A DNA stretch of 64,000 nucleotides from the NCBI GenBank assembly GCA_030145845.1, contig JAIXHJ010000001.1, positions 124,001-188,000 of the forward strand. The letters are read 5' to 3'. Under the pieces are notes generated by a model that was given only the letters and a program-made list of their open reading frames with translations, made no database searches and was not told the DNA's origin. Source of the DNA: Pseudomonadota bacterium (GTDB taxonomy: Bacteria; Pseudomonadota; Gammaproteobacteria; Pseudomonadales; Oceanobacteraceae). The position numbers and the translations under genes were made by a program. Positions 28,928 through 37,771 of the stretch are shown here, in pieces; position 1 is the first letter of the stretch, and every line of letters begins with the position of its first letter.

Positions 28928-28952
28928 GCTATTCCGCGTTCTGAATGGCCGG

Positions 28953-29675
28953 TTATTTGCGGAGGGTTATAAGAAAATATCTTAGATATCCGTATGCGTT
29001 CCATTTTGCATTGGTCACATAGTAGGCAACAAATGTGCTGAATGTCTTCAGATCCGTAAAATTAAATTCTCCGTAGTTGGGATCAAAAAAAGAATAGTTA
29101 TCATCTACATCTTTCTGCCCGACGTATCCGCAGACCGCATGCCCACACATTGTTTTGTCGTTTTTGTCTTCGCTGAGCCCGAGAATAAAATACTTATTTT
29201 TCAGATTGAGTAGGTCGCTATACATCTGTTCCAGATTTAGCAGGGCATTTCTTTTTTCGTATCTGTATGTATTGTCTTTGTGTATTGAGCAGGTGTTAAG
29301 TATTGAGTCAATTTCGATGTCCCACATCAGCGGGTTGTCGGATTTGTAAATTCTTTTCTGAGTGTTACTTATATCCTTTAGCGCCTGTTTGTTATAAGCA
29401 TCTTCTCTGTTTACTGCGCGGAATCCGTACCGTCCACCAATGAAGCTATTAATTCTCTGGCCTCTTTGTCTGTAATAGGTCCAGAACATACAAAAGGCAA
29501 AACACATTCCGGTAGTGTTGAATCCATTAGGTGACCAACTTTTAAAGCTTAATACTGTACCGGAAAAGGTTGTGTCGTCATTGGTCAGAAGCCCTTCTGA
29601 AAACTTATATAGTCCAGGGTCTGATACCTGTACCAAACGTCTTTTATTTATTGTCTTTTGATCATTGTCAGGCAT
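28953..29675 (-). CDS. putative YopT/AvrPphB-like (C58) cysteine protease
   Basis: 240 residues from ATG 29673-29675, preceded by TAGGGA 8 bases upstream; an open extension to 29828 is unlikely. No signal peptide. I see the three catalytic segments of peptidase family C58: Cys58 in TTGMCFAFCMFW, His179 in MCGHAVCGY and Asp198 in FFDPNYGEF. Spacing (121 and 19 residues) is close to that of YopT (Cys139, His258, Asp274). Family members are host-targeting type III effectors or toxin domains. No secretion system or chaperone gene is nearby. It is AT-rich and lies between two integrase remnants, so it was probably acquired. The motif match is by eye; the target is unknown. Confidence 0.6.
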   Translation of the reverse strand: MPDNDQKTINKRRLVQVSDPGLYKFSEGLLTNDDTTFSGTVLSFKSWSPNGFNTTGMCFAFCMFWTYYRQRGQRINSFIGGRYGFRAVNREDAYNKQALKDISNTQKRIYKSDNPLMWDIEIDSILNTCSIHKDNTYRYEKRNALLNLEQMYSDLLNLKNKYFILGLSEDKNDKTMCGHAVCGYVGQKDVDDNYSFFDPNYGEFNFTDLKTFSTFVAYYVTNAKWNAYGYLRYFLITLRK

Positions 29676-29872
29676 TTTAAAATCCCTATTTTGTAATTTT
29701 AAAGCGTTCTGGTGCCGGGAATTCCCCTTGCATCCGGATTTAAATACAAGGCCATGGGGTATCCGGATTTCCATGAGCAGCCATCCATAACCAATGTTTA
29801 CCGATGTGCTCAGATGACCTTTCAGCATTACCGGAGGATTCTTTATTGTGAACTTTATTGGGCGTGGTTATA

Positions 29873-29888
29873 CCCTACAAATGTAGGG
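29873..29888. repeat. inverted repeat in island gap
   Basis: CCCTACA-AA-TGTAGGG, a perfect 7+7 inverted repeat within the AT-rich, gene-free stretch 29676-30087. It could be an operator; nothing else in that stretch is recognisable. Confidence 0.4.
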
Positions 29889-30087
29889 ACCTTTGGATTG
29901 ACATATTATTGTTATGACATGCGATGGCTAATTCTTTTGCATGACTTATTATCCATGCCAGACAGGAGTTGGTGGGATAGGAGACCGATCGGGTAAAAAT
30001 CTAATTGAGCGTATCTGAATTTAATGAAATGGACCGGGCGCTGTCTGTCAGCTGTATTTATAGTGTCTTTACTCTGAAGGCCACTTT

Positions 30088-30292
30088 TTAGTCCCTCCGT
30101 AGTGCAGGCTGATCGGCAGAGCCGTTAATCATTTCCTGACGAGTACCGCCCGGCAGTAGAATGACATATTTCCAGCTGACTCCCTGATGGCTGTACAGAG
30201 ACTCATCGGTGTTGCGATTGCCTGGTAAGCTGGCAGCCCCGGTCCGGATCAGGATGGTCTTCTGCCAGTGTTTCTGTTGGTACCGGTCACTC
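30088..30292 (-). pseudogene. tyrosine recombinase C-terminal remnant 2, degenerate
   Basis: The frame encodes LYSHQGVSWKYVILLPGGTRQEMINGSAD, which aligns without gaps to LYLQQGFSREYVNLLMGHTTQRMTDGYTD of remnant 1. The GH motif has become GG and the catalytic Tyr is Ser, so it is inactive. It is a second, more decayed copy of an integrase end, about 1.3 kb from the first, on the same strand, bordering the Crp/Fnr gene. Confidence 0.6.
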
Positions 30293-30302
30293 TGCCGGCC
30301 TC

Positions 30303-31001
30303 TTATCCCAGCATTTGCTCCAGCCGTTCGGCATTCAGCAGTTCCCACTGCCGGCGTCCACCCCGGATCACGCCTTCGCTCTGCAGTTCCCTGAATAAGC
30401 GGCTGATGGTTTCCGGTCTGACCCCCAGTTTGACGGCCAGGTCCTTCTGGCTGAGAGGCAGGCGGATCTGTTTGCCCATGCTGCGGAACTGACGCAGCAG
30501 ATAGGCCGTCAGTCTCTGGGTGGCATTGCGGCTGGAAAGATTTTCCACATCTTCAATACGCTGGCACAGCGCGCGGCCGGCCAGTTCCAGAATGCGCCGG
30601 GTAACGACCGGTTCCGCTTCACATAAGCGGTGCAGCTGCTGGCGTGAAAAACGGTACACCAGGGTGGTGCCGTGAGCGCGGGCGGATACCGGGTAATGCT
30701 GGTGGGGCATAAACATCACAATAATGGCCAGCAACTGGCCGCCGGGAATGTGTTGCACCACGCGCTGTTCACCATCGGCACCGTCAAGAAAGGTGTCCAC
30801 CCGGCCACTGATCACCAGATACCAGTACCCGGCATGATCATGCTGATGAAACAGACATTCGCCGTCTTCGTAGCGGCAGAGTACCGCTGCGCCTGCCAGT
30901 GTCTGCAGATTCCCTGCTGCAATCCCGGCGGTCAGTGGTAAGTCTCGCAGCAGGCTTCCGGCCTGCTGCAGGAGTTTTTCGGACGACTTGATAATTGTCA
31001 T
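30303..31001 (-). CDS. Crp/Fnr-family transcriptional regulator
   Basis: 232 residues from ATG 30999-31001 (begins MTIIKSSEKLLQQAG); the frame is open further upstream but crosses the divergent promoter. An N-terminal cyclic-nucleotide-binding-type beta-roll (about 25-140) is followed by the dimer helix and a winged HTH with LSQKDLAVKLGVRPETISRLFRELQ (about 178-203). It lacks the N-terminal Cys cluster of Fnr, so it is not an obvious oxygen-sensing Fe-S regulator; its effector is unknown. Divergent from the TonB receptor gene, which it may regulate. Confidence 0.88.
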   Translation of the reverse strand: MTIIKSSEKLLQQAGSLLRDLPLTAGIAAGNLQTLAGAAVLCRYEDGECLFHQHDHAGYWYLVISGRVDTFLDGADGEQRVVQHIPGGQLLAIIVMFMPHQHYPVSARAHGTTLVYRFSRQQLHRLCEAEPVVTRRILELAGRALCQRIEDVENLSSRNATQRLTAYLLRQFRSMGKQIRLPLSQKDLAVKLGVRPETISRLFRELQSEGVIRGGRRQWELLNAERLEQMLG

Positions 31002-31036
31002 TGGGAATCTCTGTTGAGCTGTCAGACAATAGTATT

Positions 31037-31060
31037 GCAAATGATAATACATATCATTTA
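31037..31060. promoter_or_regulatory. Fur box between regulator and TonB receptor
   Basis: AATGATAATACATATCATTTA (31040-31060) resembles the Fur consensus (GATAAT/ATTATC repeats) and lies in the divergent promoter region 36-115 bases from both starts, implying iron repression. Confidence 0.7.
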
Positions 31061-31116
31061 ATAATATAATCCACCTGCGGCTGACAATCAGCCAGGGTCT
31101 GACAGGAAAACGTCCG

Positions 31117-33246
31117 ATGAAACTGAACAAACTGCACATCAGCTGCCTGCTGGCTTCAGCGGCTGCTGTTCTGGTGTCGCCGGCCTCGGTTGCTGAAGAA
31201 ACTGCATCCTCAGCACAGGTTGCCAGGCTGGATACCGTGCGCGTATCTGCCACCCGCTCGAATATCTCCACCGCCGATTCCCCGCGCTCCATCAGTGTGA
31301 TCAGCGCTGATGAGATCCGTGATCACATCGGCAGTGGTGGTCTGCAGTCGCTGCTGGAACAGCTGCCGGGTATTGAGTTTGCCCGTTCCGGCGGCCTTGG
31401 CGGTCAGCTGGTGATGCGCGGTTTTAACAGCAATACCGGACGGACGGTGCTGGCTATCGACGGCGAACGCTACCGCGGCCGCAGCACGCTGCAGTTCAAC
31501 ATGATTGATCCGGAATCCATTGAGCGCATCGAAATTATCCGCGGCCCGGCGTCTTCGCTGTACGGTTCTGATGCCATGAACGGCGTGATTAACATCGTTA
31601 CCCGCCGCGCGGATGTGGATGCCGGACAGGATTTCACCCTGGCGCCGAAACTGCGCGCGCTGCAGGCAGAAAGTGGCAGCAATATGATCGGTGGGCGTGC
31701 GGAGCTGATCGGTGGCGGCAATGGTTTCGACATTCTTGTCGGCGCGCACAAGCGTAAGGCTGATGACTATGAAACCCCGGTCGGCACCGCCGAAAACAGT
31801 GATTACGATATGCAGGGCATCGACCTGAATATCGGTTACCGTCCGGATGAACTGTCACGCTGGGAATTGTCCGGACGCTACGAAGATGTGACCACCGGCC
31901 GCGCCGGTGGTCTGGGGGCGGCACCGGGTTACCCTTATATCCGGGTGCGCGAAGAGCCCATTATCGAACGCTATCTGCGTCTGGCGTACGAAAGCAGTCA
32001 TGCCGGTGTCATGGCCGACAGCTTTGATGCCGCCGTCTACCGCCGCGACTTTGAAACCGATATTTATAACCGTAACGCCACCAGTGCAGCCGCCACCGCC
32101 TATGCCCATATCAAGGTGTACAGCCCGACGGTGTGGGGCGGCCATCTGACAGCGCAGAAACTGATCGGTGATCACGCGCTCAGTTACGGTGGTGACTTCT
32201 TCCACGAATCCTTTGATGGCCGTACCCGGCAGATCACCCGCTACGATGCCGACGGCAATCTGCTGGCACAGACCGGATGGACGCCGATGGAACGTTCCTC
32301 GGAAGAATTAAGTGTCGGGGTGTTTGTGAATGATGACTGGACCCTGAACGATCAGTGGTCACTGAGCGGGGCCCTGCGTGCTGACTACGTCGGTGTGAAA
32401 ATCGGCAGTGCACTGGCCAGTGAAACCACAGAACAGCAGGAGGCCTTCGACGGCAATACCGACAAGAGCTATAGCGCGCTGACCGGCAGTTTCGGCGGTG
32501 TTTACCGCGTCACCCCAACCCTGCATCTGGTGGGTAATATCAGTCGTGGCTTCCGGGCGCCATCCGGTATGACCATGACCATCACCAGCGTGGCCGGTAC
32601 GGTGACCACGCTGCCGGCACCGGAGCTGGAAGAAGAAACCAACATCACCACCGAACTGGGCATGCGTTGGTATGGCAGCAATACCGAGCTCAGCGTGACC
32701 GCCTATGAAAGCCGCTACCAGGATCTGATTTCCCTGGTCGCGGTATCCGACAGCCTGTACCAGCGGCAGAACATCAGCGAAGCCACCATCACCGGACTGG
32801 AAGTGGATGGCCGCAGCCATTTTGGCCGCCACTGGAGCATGAATTACGCGCTGACCAGTACCCACGGCACCGATGACAGCAGTGATGAGCCACTGTCTTA
32901 TATCGCGCCGCTGTCCGGCCGCGCGTCGCTGCGTTACGACGGCATGGGCTGGTTCGGTGAAACGGCGGTACGCGCTTACCGTGGCAAATACCGCATCGAC
33001 GACAGCGAAGAACGCCGCACTGACAGCTACGCCATTGTCAATCTGTACGCTGGTTTCGGTCTCGACAGCCTGTTTGGCAGCAACTGGCAGGACTGGAAAA
33101 TCCGCACCGGTATCGAAAACCTGTTTGACCGTGAAGGCCGCAATCCGGTGGTCAGCGAAGACATTGATTACAGCAATGATCTGGTGGGCAACCCACTGGC
33201 GGAACCGGGCCGTTCCTACATGGTGAAACTGACGGTGGATTACTGA
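31117..33246 (+). CDS. TonB-dependent outer-membrane receptor (siderophore type)
   Basis: 709 residues with a signal peptide (LLASAAAVLVSPASVAEE). The TonB box region is LDTVRVSATRS, and the plug domain (about 45-165) includes RSISVISADEIRD, GGLGGQLVMRG and IIRGPASSLYGSDAMNGVINIVTRR. The rest is a 22-strand barrel ending in SYMVKLTVDY, with the aromatic C-terminus needed for assembly. It looks like the CirA/FepA group. It takes up an iron chelate, with the ABC importer encoded immediately downstream (ATG overlapping its stop). Confidence 0.92.
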   Translation: MKLNKLHISCLLASAAAVLVSPASVAEETASSAQVARLDTVRVSATRSNISTADSPRSISVISADEIRDHIGSGGLQSLLEQLPGIEFARSGGLGGQLVMRGFNSNTGRTVLAIDGERYRGRSTLQFNMIDPESIERIEIIRGPASSLYGSDAMNGVINIVTRRADVDAGQDFTLAPKLRALQAESGSNMIGGRAELIGGGNGFDILVGAHKRKADDYETPVGTAENSDYDMQGIDLNIGYRPDELSRWELSGRYEDVTTGRAGGLGAAPGYPYIRVREEPIIERYLRLAYESSHAGVMADSFDAAVYRRDFETDIYNRNATSAAATAYAHIKVYSPTVWGGHLTAQKLIGDHALSYGGDFFHESFDGRTRQITRYDADGNLLAQTGWTPMERSSEELSVGVFVNDDWTLNDQWSLSGALRADYVGVKIGSALASETTEQQEAFDGNTDKSYSALTGSFGGVYRVTPTLHLVGNISRGFRAPSGMTMTITSVAGTVTTLPAPELEEETNITTELGMRWYGSNTELSVTAYESRYQDLISLVAVSDSLYQRQNISEATITGLEVDGRSHFGRHWSMNYALTSTHGTDDSSDEPLSYIAPLSGRASLRYDGMGWFGETAVRAYRGKYRIDDSEERRTDSYAIVNLYAGFGLDSLFGSNWQDWKIRTGIENLFDREGRNPVVSEDIDYSNDLVGNPLAEPGRSYMVKLTVDY

Positions 33247-34310
33247 TGGCACGTACCCTGGTAATCCTGTTCAGCTGGCTGCTGTGTGCAGCCCAGTTAC
33301 AGGCACGGCTGGTGGAAGACCAGAACGGGCATGCGGTTGAGGTGCCCGATCAGGTGCAGCGGGTGGTGTCGATCACCATCCCGCTGGCGTCGATGATCAT
33401 GGCCGTGGACGAAGGTCCGCAGCGGCTGGCCGGTATGCACAAAGCCAGCCGGACCGATATTGAGACCGGCCTGCTGGGGCGTATCTTTCCCGCCGCGCGG
33501 GATATTCCTTACAACATGGCCGGCGAAGGCTTCGTTCCCAACGTTGAAGCGCTGGCGGCGCAGAATCCGGACGTGATCTTCCAGTGGGGTGACCGCGGTG
33601 ATGATATCGTGCGTCCCATCCGCCAGCTCGGTTTACCGGTACTGACGCTGAATTACGGCGACAGTGCTTACGTGACGGACTGGCTGCGCATGGTGGGCGG
33701 GGCACTGGGGCGCGAACAACGCGCCCGGGAGCTGAGCCGCTGGTTTGATCAGCGTATGGCGGAGATTGAACAGCAGGCAGCCGCTCAGGCCGGCAAACCA
33801 CGGGCGCTGTATCTGTTCCGCACCCGTTCCGGTTTTCAGGTGGCGGGCGCCAACACCAGCATGGGCAATGATCTGGTCAAAGCCGGTGCCACCAATGTGG
33901 CGGCGGGCCTGCCGGGATTTGCGCCGGTGGATATCGAACAACTGCTGGTGTGGAATCCGCAGCTGATTTTTCTCAATAATTTTGAGCCCGGCCTGACCCC
34001 GGATGAACTCTTTAACGATCCGCGCCTGCAGGGCATCAGTGCCATTCAGCAGCAGCGGGTTTATGCCTTTCCCTATGGCGGTTTCCGCTGGGACCCGCCC
34101 AGTCAGGAAACACCGCTTGCCCTCGACTGGCTGTTTTCCCTGATTCACCCGCAACAGGCACAGCCCGGTCTGCGTCAGCGCATCCGTGAGGCCTATCAGC
34201 TGCTGTACCGCTATGACGCGCAGCAGCAGGATCTGGATGACCTACTGAAAATCCGCGCCAACGCCGGCAGTGCACATTATCAGCAGCTGTTCGGCAGGGA
34301 CGGTTTATGA
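33246..34310 (+). CDS. periplasmic substrate-binding protein of a FecCD-type importer
   Basis: 354 residues, signal peptide MARTLVILFSWLLCAAQLQA, then two lobes joined by a long helix as in BtuF/FhuD proteins (RVVSITIPLASMIMAVDEGP, PNVEALAAQNPDVIFQWG, and VWNPQLIFLNN). The gene starts within the last codons of the receptor and overlaps the permease, so receptor, binding protein and permease form one operon. Iron-siderophore or haem is likely. The family also includes cobalamin and molybdate/tungstate binders, so the ligand is not certain. Confidence 0.88.
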   Translation: MARTLVILFSWLLCAAQLQARLVEDQNGHAVEVPDQVQRVVSITIPLASMIMAVDEGPQRLAGMHKASRTDIETGLLGRIFPAARDIPYNMAGEGFVPNVEALAAQNPDVIFQWGDRGDDIVRPIRQLGLPVLTLNYGDSAYVTDWLRMVGGALGREQRARELSRWFDQRMAEIEQQAAAQAGKPRALYLFRTRSGFQVAGANTSMGNDLVKAGATNVAAGLPGFAPVDIEQLLVWNPQLIFLNNFEPGLTPDELFNDPRLQGISAIQQQRVYAFPYGGFRWDPPSQETPLALDWLFSLIHPQQAQPGLRQRIREAYQLLYRYDAQQQDLDDLLKIRANAGSAHYQQLFGRDGL

Positions 34311-35329
34311 GCGCACGCCTGTTGCCGCTGTCGCTGATCAGCGCAGGTTTACTGGTTTTATTACTGCTGGTGGTGGTCGTGGCACTGGGCACCGGCCGGT
34401 ATTTTATTTCCCCGGCCACCGTCGGTCAGATACTCGCGGCGCCGCTGTTCGGTAGTGACTGGAGTCCGCTGGAACAGCGCGTGGTCGAGAATGTGCGTCT
34501 GCCGCGGATTTTACTCGCCGCCGTGATCGGTGCCGGATTAAGCGGCGCCGGCGCGGCGTTGCAGAGTGTGTTCCGGAACCCGCTGGCCGAACCGCAGTTG
34601 CTGGGGGTGTCCTCCGGAGCGGCGTTTGGTGGCGTGCTGGCCTTCCTGTTTGCCGGCGATGGCTGGCCGGTGGTGATCGGTGCGCTGGTGGCCGGACTGC
34701 TGGCACTGGCCTGTGTGTTCTGGCTGGCCGGCAGTCAGCAGGGGCGGGGCAGTGGCACGGTGATGCTGGTGCTGGCAGGTATTGTGGTGTCGGCCATGTT
34801 TGCCTCCGGGGTATCGCTGGTCAAGCTGGTGGCCGATCCGCAGAACCAGTTGCCGGCCATTGTCTTCTGGCTGATGGGCAGTCTGTCGGCGGCCGACAGC
34901 CAGAAACTGCTGCTCGCCATTCCCTGCATCGGCATCAGTCTGCTGCTGTTGTACGGCCTGCGTTTTCAGCTGATGGCGCTGTCGGTGGGCGATCAGGATG
35001 CCCGCGCCCTCGGCGTGCCGGTCAAACGCACGCGCATTCTGGCGCTGCTGGCGGTGGGCGTGATCACCGCCTCCAGCGTGGCGGTGTGTGGCGTGGTCGG
35101 TTGGGTCGGGCTGGTGGTGCCGCATCTGGTGCGAATGGCCTTTGGCACCGATCACCGGACCTTCCTGCTTAATACCGTGCTCGCCGGGGCCGTGTATCTG
35201 GTGCTGGTGGACACCCTGGCGCGCAGCGTCAGCGAAGTGGAAATTCCACTGGGGGTACTGACGTCACTGCTGGGCGCGCCGCTGTTTGCCTTCCTGCTGC
35301 GCCGTCTGGGGAGGTCGCTGCATGGCTGA
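34307..35329 (+). CDS. FecCD-family ABC transporter permease
   Basis: 340 residues with about ten membrane segments. Typical landmarks are LPRILLAAVIGAGLSGAGAALQSVFRNPLAEPQLLGVSSGAAFG in the first half (the coupling region) and WVGLVVPHLVRMAFGTDHR toward the end, then LGVLTSLLGAPLFAFLLRR. It forms the homodimeric inner-membrane channel of an iron-chelate importer. The ATG overlaps the binding-protein stop. Confidence 0.94.
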   Translation: MSARLLPLSLISAGLLVLLLLVVVVALGTGRYFISPATVGQILAAPLFGSDWSPLEQRVVENVRLPRILLAAVIGAGLSGAGAALQSVFRNPLAEPQLLGVSSGAAFGGVLAFLFAGDGWPVVIGALVAGLLALACVFWLAGSQQGRGSGTVMLVLAGIVVSAMFASGVSLVKLVADPQNQLPAIVFWLMGSLSAADSQKLLLAIPCIGISLLLLYGLRFQLMALSVGDQDARALGVPVKRTRILALLAVGVITASSVAVCGVVGWVGLVVPHLVRMAFGTDHRTFLLNTVLAGAVYLVLVDTLARSVSEVEIPLGVLTSLLGAPLFAFLLRRLGRSLHG

Positions 35330-36089
35330 AGCCCGTTACACGATTGAGCTGGCTGGCATCTGCCACGCTTATGACGGCCGTCCGGTCCTGAAAAACCTGT
35401 CTCTGGCGCTGCCGCGCGGCAGCTTCTGTGCGCTGCTGGGAGCCAACGGCGTCGGTAAATCCACACTGCTGAAAATTATTGCCCGCACCCTGCAGCCCGA
35501 CAGCGGCCGTATTCAGCACGGCGGCCGGCTGGGGTTTGTGCCGCAGGAAGTGCATCCGTCGCTGCCGTTAACCGCCATGGAAATGGTCCTGCTCGGACGC
35601 GCGTCTGCCATCGGTTTATTGCAGGCGCCGGATAAAAACGACTACCGCCGTGCGCGCATCGCGCTGCAACGGGTGGAGGCGGGCGGGCTGGCAACGCGTG
35701 CCTTTTCTTCGCTGTCCGGTGGTGAGCGTCAGCTGGTGCTGATGGCACGGGCGCTGGCCTCCGATGCCGATGTGCTGCTGCTGGACGAACCTAGCGCCGC
35801 CATGGACTGGCACAACCAGGCGCTGATTCTGCGCCTGCTGCGCGAGCTGGCCGACAACGGCATGACCATCATTATGACCACCCACTCGCCGCAGCACGCG
35901 CTGGAATTTGCCAGTCATGCGCTGCTGCTGTTCGGCGCCGGACAGCACCTGTCCGGCACCCCGGACAAGGTCATGAGCGAAGAAGCGCTGAGCCAGCTGT
36001 ACCGCGTGCCGGTAAGGCGGATTCAGCTCGATGAACTACCGGCTGCCGGTACTGCGGTGCCGGTCTTTTCTGCAACCCCGAATGACTGA
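35322..36089 (+). CDS. ABC transporter ATP-binding protein (iron chelate)
   Basis: 255 residues from ATG 35322, overlapping the permease end. Walker A GANGVGKST, Q-loop FVPQEVHPSLP, signature LSGGERQLVLMARAL, Walker B VLLLDEPSAAMDW and the H-loop His in IMTTHSPQHAL. It energises uptake by the preceding permease and binding protein. Confidence 0.95.
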   Translation: MAEARYTIELAGICHAYDGRPVLKNLSLALPRGSFCALLGANGVGKSTLLKIIARTLQPDSGRIQHGGRLGFVPQEVHPSLPLTAMEMVLLGRASAIGLLQAPDKNDYRRARIALQRVEAGGLATRAFSSLSGGERQLVLMARALASDADVLLLDEPSAAMDWHNQALILRLLRELADNGMTIIMTTHSPQHALEFASHALLLFGAGQHLSGTPDKVMSEEALSQLYRVPVRRIQLDELPAAGTAVPVFSATPND

Positions 36090-36110
36090 GAGAACACATT
36101 GAGAGGCACT

Positions 36111-36755
36111 ATGAACCCTTCTGAAATTCTGCATCTGCGTGCAATTTCGCACGAGTTGCCGGCTTTCGTCAGCAGGCTGTCGGAGCGCGGCATCCGCTCG
36201 CTCTCGCTGCGCGACATCACGGCCGGCGATATCCGTAACAGCCGCATTATTCTGATCGAAGCTCATATCGACCAGAAAGCACTGCTGACCTTCCGTGATG
36301 ATCTGGCCGCCTGCCTTGATGCCGGCGGCACCATCGTTTTTAACGGCCATCTGGTTTACCCCATTTTCGACGGGCTGGAGACCTTCCGCGTCGCCGCCGG
36401 CCGTGGGGTAAATGATCTGATCATTGAACGCTGTCAGGAACACCCGGTGTTCAGCGGTGTGGATTGTCAGGACCTCAGCTTCCGCCGTGGTGTTGCTGGT
36501 TTCTATGCCCGTGGTGCCAATCCGCCACCGGCCGGGGCCATCGTGCTGCACCGGCTGAAGAAAGATGGCTCAGCCATCGACTGGCTGTGGCAGCGGCCGC
36601 AGGGCGGCCAGATACTGATGCACAGCGGCAACACCATGTGGATGTACCTGAACGATAAAACCACCGCAGCACGGATTGTTCCGCAGCTGCTCGACTGGGT
36701 AATGGCAGGTGCTCCGGCCATGACTGCCAACGGGGAGAACAACGCATGCGCATAG
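36111..36755 (+). CDS. uncharacterised protein, possibly amidotransferase-like fold (iron operon)
   Basis: 214 residues from ATG 36111, with GAGAGGC 6 bases upstream. No family recognised with confidence. The N-terminal half reads like alternating beta-strands and helices (RIILIEAHIDQKALLTF, GTIVFNGHLVYPIFDGLE). This resembles class I glutamine amidotransferase/ThuA-like proteins, but no Cys nucleophile in a G-x-C-x-G elbow is visible. Short spacing after the ATPase gene and overlap with the next gene suggest it belongs to the iron-uptake operon. Function unknown. Confidence 0.6.
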   Translation: MNPSEILHLRAISHELPAFVSRLSERGIRSLSLRDITAGDIRNSRIILIEAHIDQKALLTFRDDLAACLDAGGTIVFNGHLVYPIFDGLETFRVAAGRGVNDLIIERCQEHPVFSGVDCQDLSFRRGVAGFYARGANPPPAGAIVLHRLKKDGSAIDWLWQRPQGGQILMHSGNTMWMYLNDKTTAARIVPQLLDWVMAGAPAMTANGENNACA

Positions 36756-37375
36756 CCTTTGTTGACGGTGGCACTTACTACCATCACGCCACCTACCATG
36801 ATCCGGAACTGCGGCCCTATTTTTCCCGCAATATTTACGTGCTGGATTTACCCACGGCGGATCTGTCGGATGTGGATTGTCTGTATATCGCCAGCCGGCA
36901 GAATCCGGCCGACCTGATCGCAGCGCACGATGCCATCGCCGCGTTTCTGGCGCAGGGGAAAATGGTTGTCGCCTGGGGCGAAAGCCACGCCGAGCAATGG
37001 CTGGATGGCGTGCAGTGGACACCGGGCGCGACTAATTTCTGGTGGTGGCTGGAGCCCGGCGCTGATTCCGGCCTGCGCCTGAAAGCCCCGCAGCATCCGC
37101 TGTTCCGCCATATTCAGCTGGCAGATGCCACCTGGCACCGCCACGGCACACTGACGGTACCGGATGGCGCTGTATCCCTGATTGATGCAGTGGAAGGTGG
37201 CTCGGTGCTGTACGACGACTGCCGCGGTCCGGGACGGAAAATCGTCAGCACACTCGACCCCTGTTATCACCACGGCAGCTATTTTATGCCGGCGACCACG
37301 CGTTTTCTGCATGGCTTTCTGCCATGGCTGAAAAACGGCGCAGGGGAAGAGACTCTGGCAGCCGCCGGCGTCTGA
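36746..37375 (+). CDS. uncharacterised protein, possibly amidotransferase-like fold (iron operon)
   Basis: 209 residues. It begins RIAFVDGGTYYHHATYHD, then VDCLYIASRQNPADL and GKMVVAWGESHAEQWL, a pattern like ThuA/GATase1-like sugar- or cofactor-related proteins. It has several His-rich pairs (YYHHATYHD, WHRHG, CYHHGSYF) that could bind metal, and repeated Trp residues (NFWWWLEP). It overlaps the preceding uncharacterised gene by 10 bases and is the last gene of the unit. The two proteins probably act together; the role is unknown. Confidence 0.6.
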   Translation: MRIAFVDGGTYYHHATYHDPELRPYFSRNIYVLDLPTADLSDVDCLYIASRQNPADLIAAHDAIAAFLAQGKMVVAWGESHAEQWLDGVQWTPGATNFWWWLEPGADSGLRLKAPQHPLFRHIQLADATWHRHGTLTVPDGAVSLIDAVEGGSVLYDDCRGPGRKIVSTLDPCYHHGSYFMPATTRFLHGFLPWLKNGAGEETLAAAGV

Positions 37376-37499
37376 TGATCTGACACCAGGCCGCCATCCG
37401 GTGGTCTGGTGTCATGATGCGTGAGTCCTGGGGATGTGGTGACTGCTGCCGGTAACGAAATGTTCAGAGGTGAGGCATTGCCCGGAATCACCCGGCCAC

Positions 37500-37760
37500 T
37501 CAGTCGTCATCGTCGTCATCATCATCCAGATTACGGATAATCGGCCGGTAGATTTCCACCCGGTCGCCAGCTTTCAGCGGGCTGTCGGGTTTTGCCAGTT
37601 TGCCGAAGATGCCGACGCGCATGGTTTGCAGATTAATCTCCGGATATTGCTCCAGCAGGCCGGACTGGCTGACGGCCTCTTCCAGCACGCATCCTTCGTC
37701 AAGGTCCAGCTTAATCCAGGGCTGGCCACTGCCAATGGCGTAAATCACACTGACCTGCAT
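37500..37760 (-). CDS. rnfH: RnfH-family ubiquitin-like protein
   Basis: 86 residues of the RnfH/UPF0125 family (beta-grasp): SVIYAIGSGQPWIKLDLDEGC, MRVGIFGKLAKPDSPLKAGDRVEIYRPI. The protein ends in a run of eight Asp residues, encoded by repeated GAT/GAC, an unusual acidic tail. Last gene of the rnf unit, as in the A. vinelandii rnf1 cluster. Its exact function is not established. Confidence 0.9.
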   Translation of the reverse strand: MQVSVIYAIGSGQPWIKLDLDEGCVLEEAVSQSGLLEQYPEINLQTMRVGIFGKLAKPDSPLKAGDRVEIYRPIIRNLDDDDDDDD

Positions 37761-37771
37761 GATGTTTTCCT

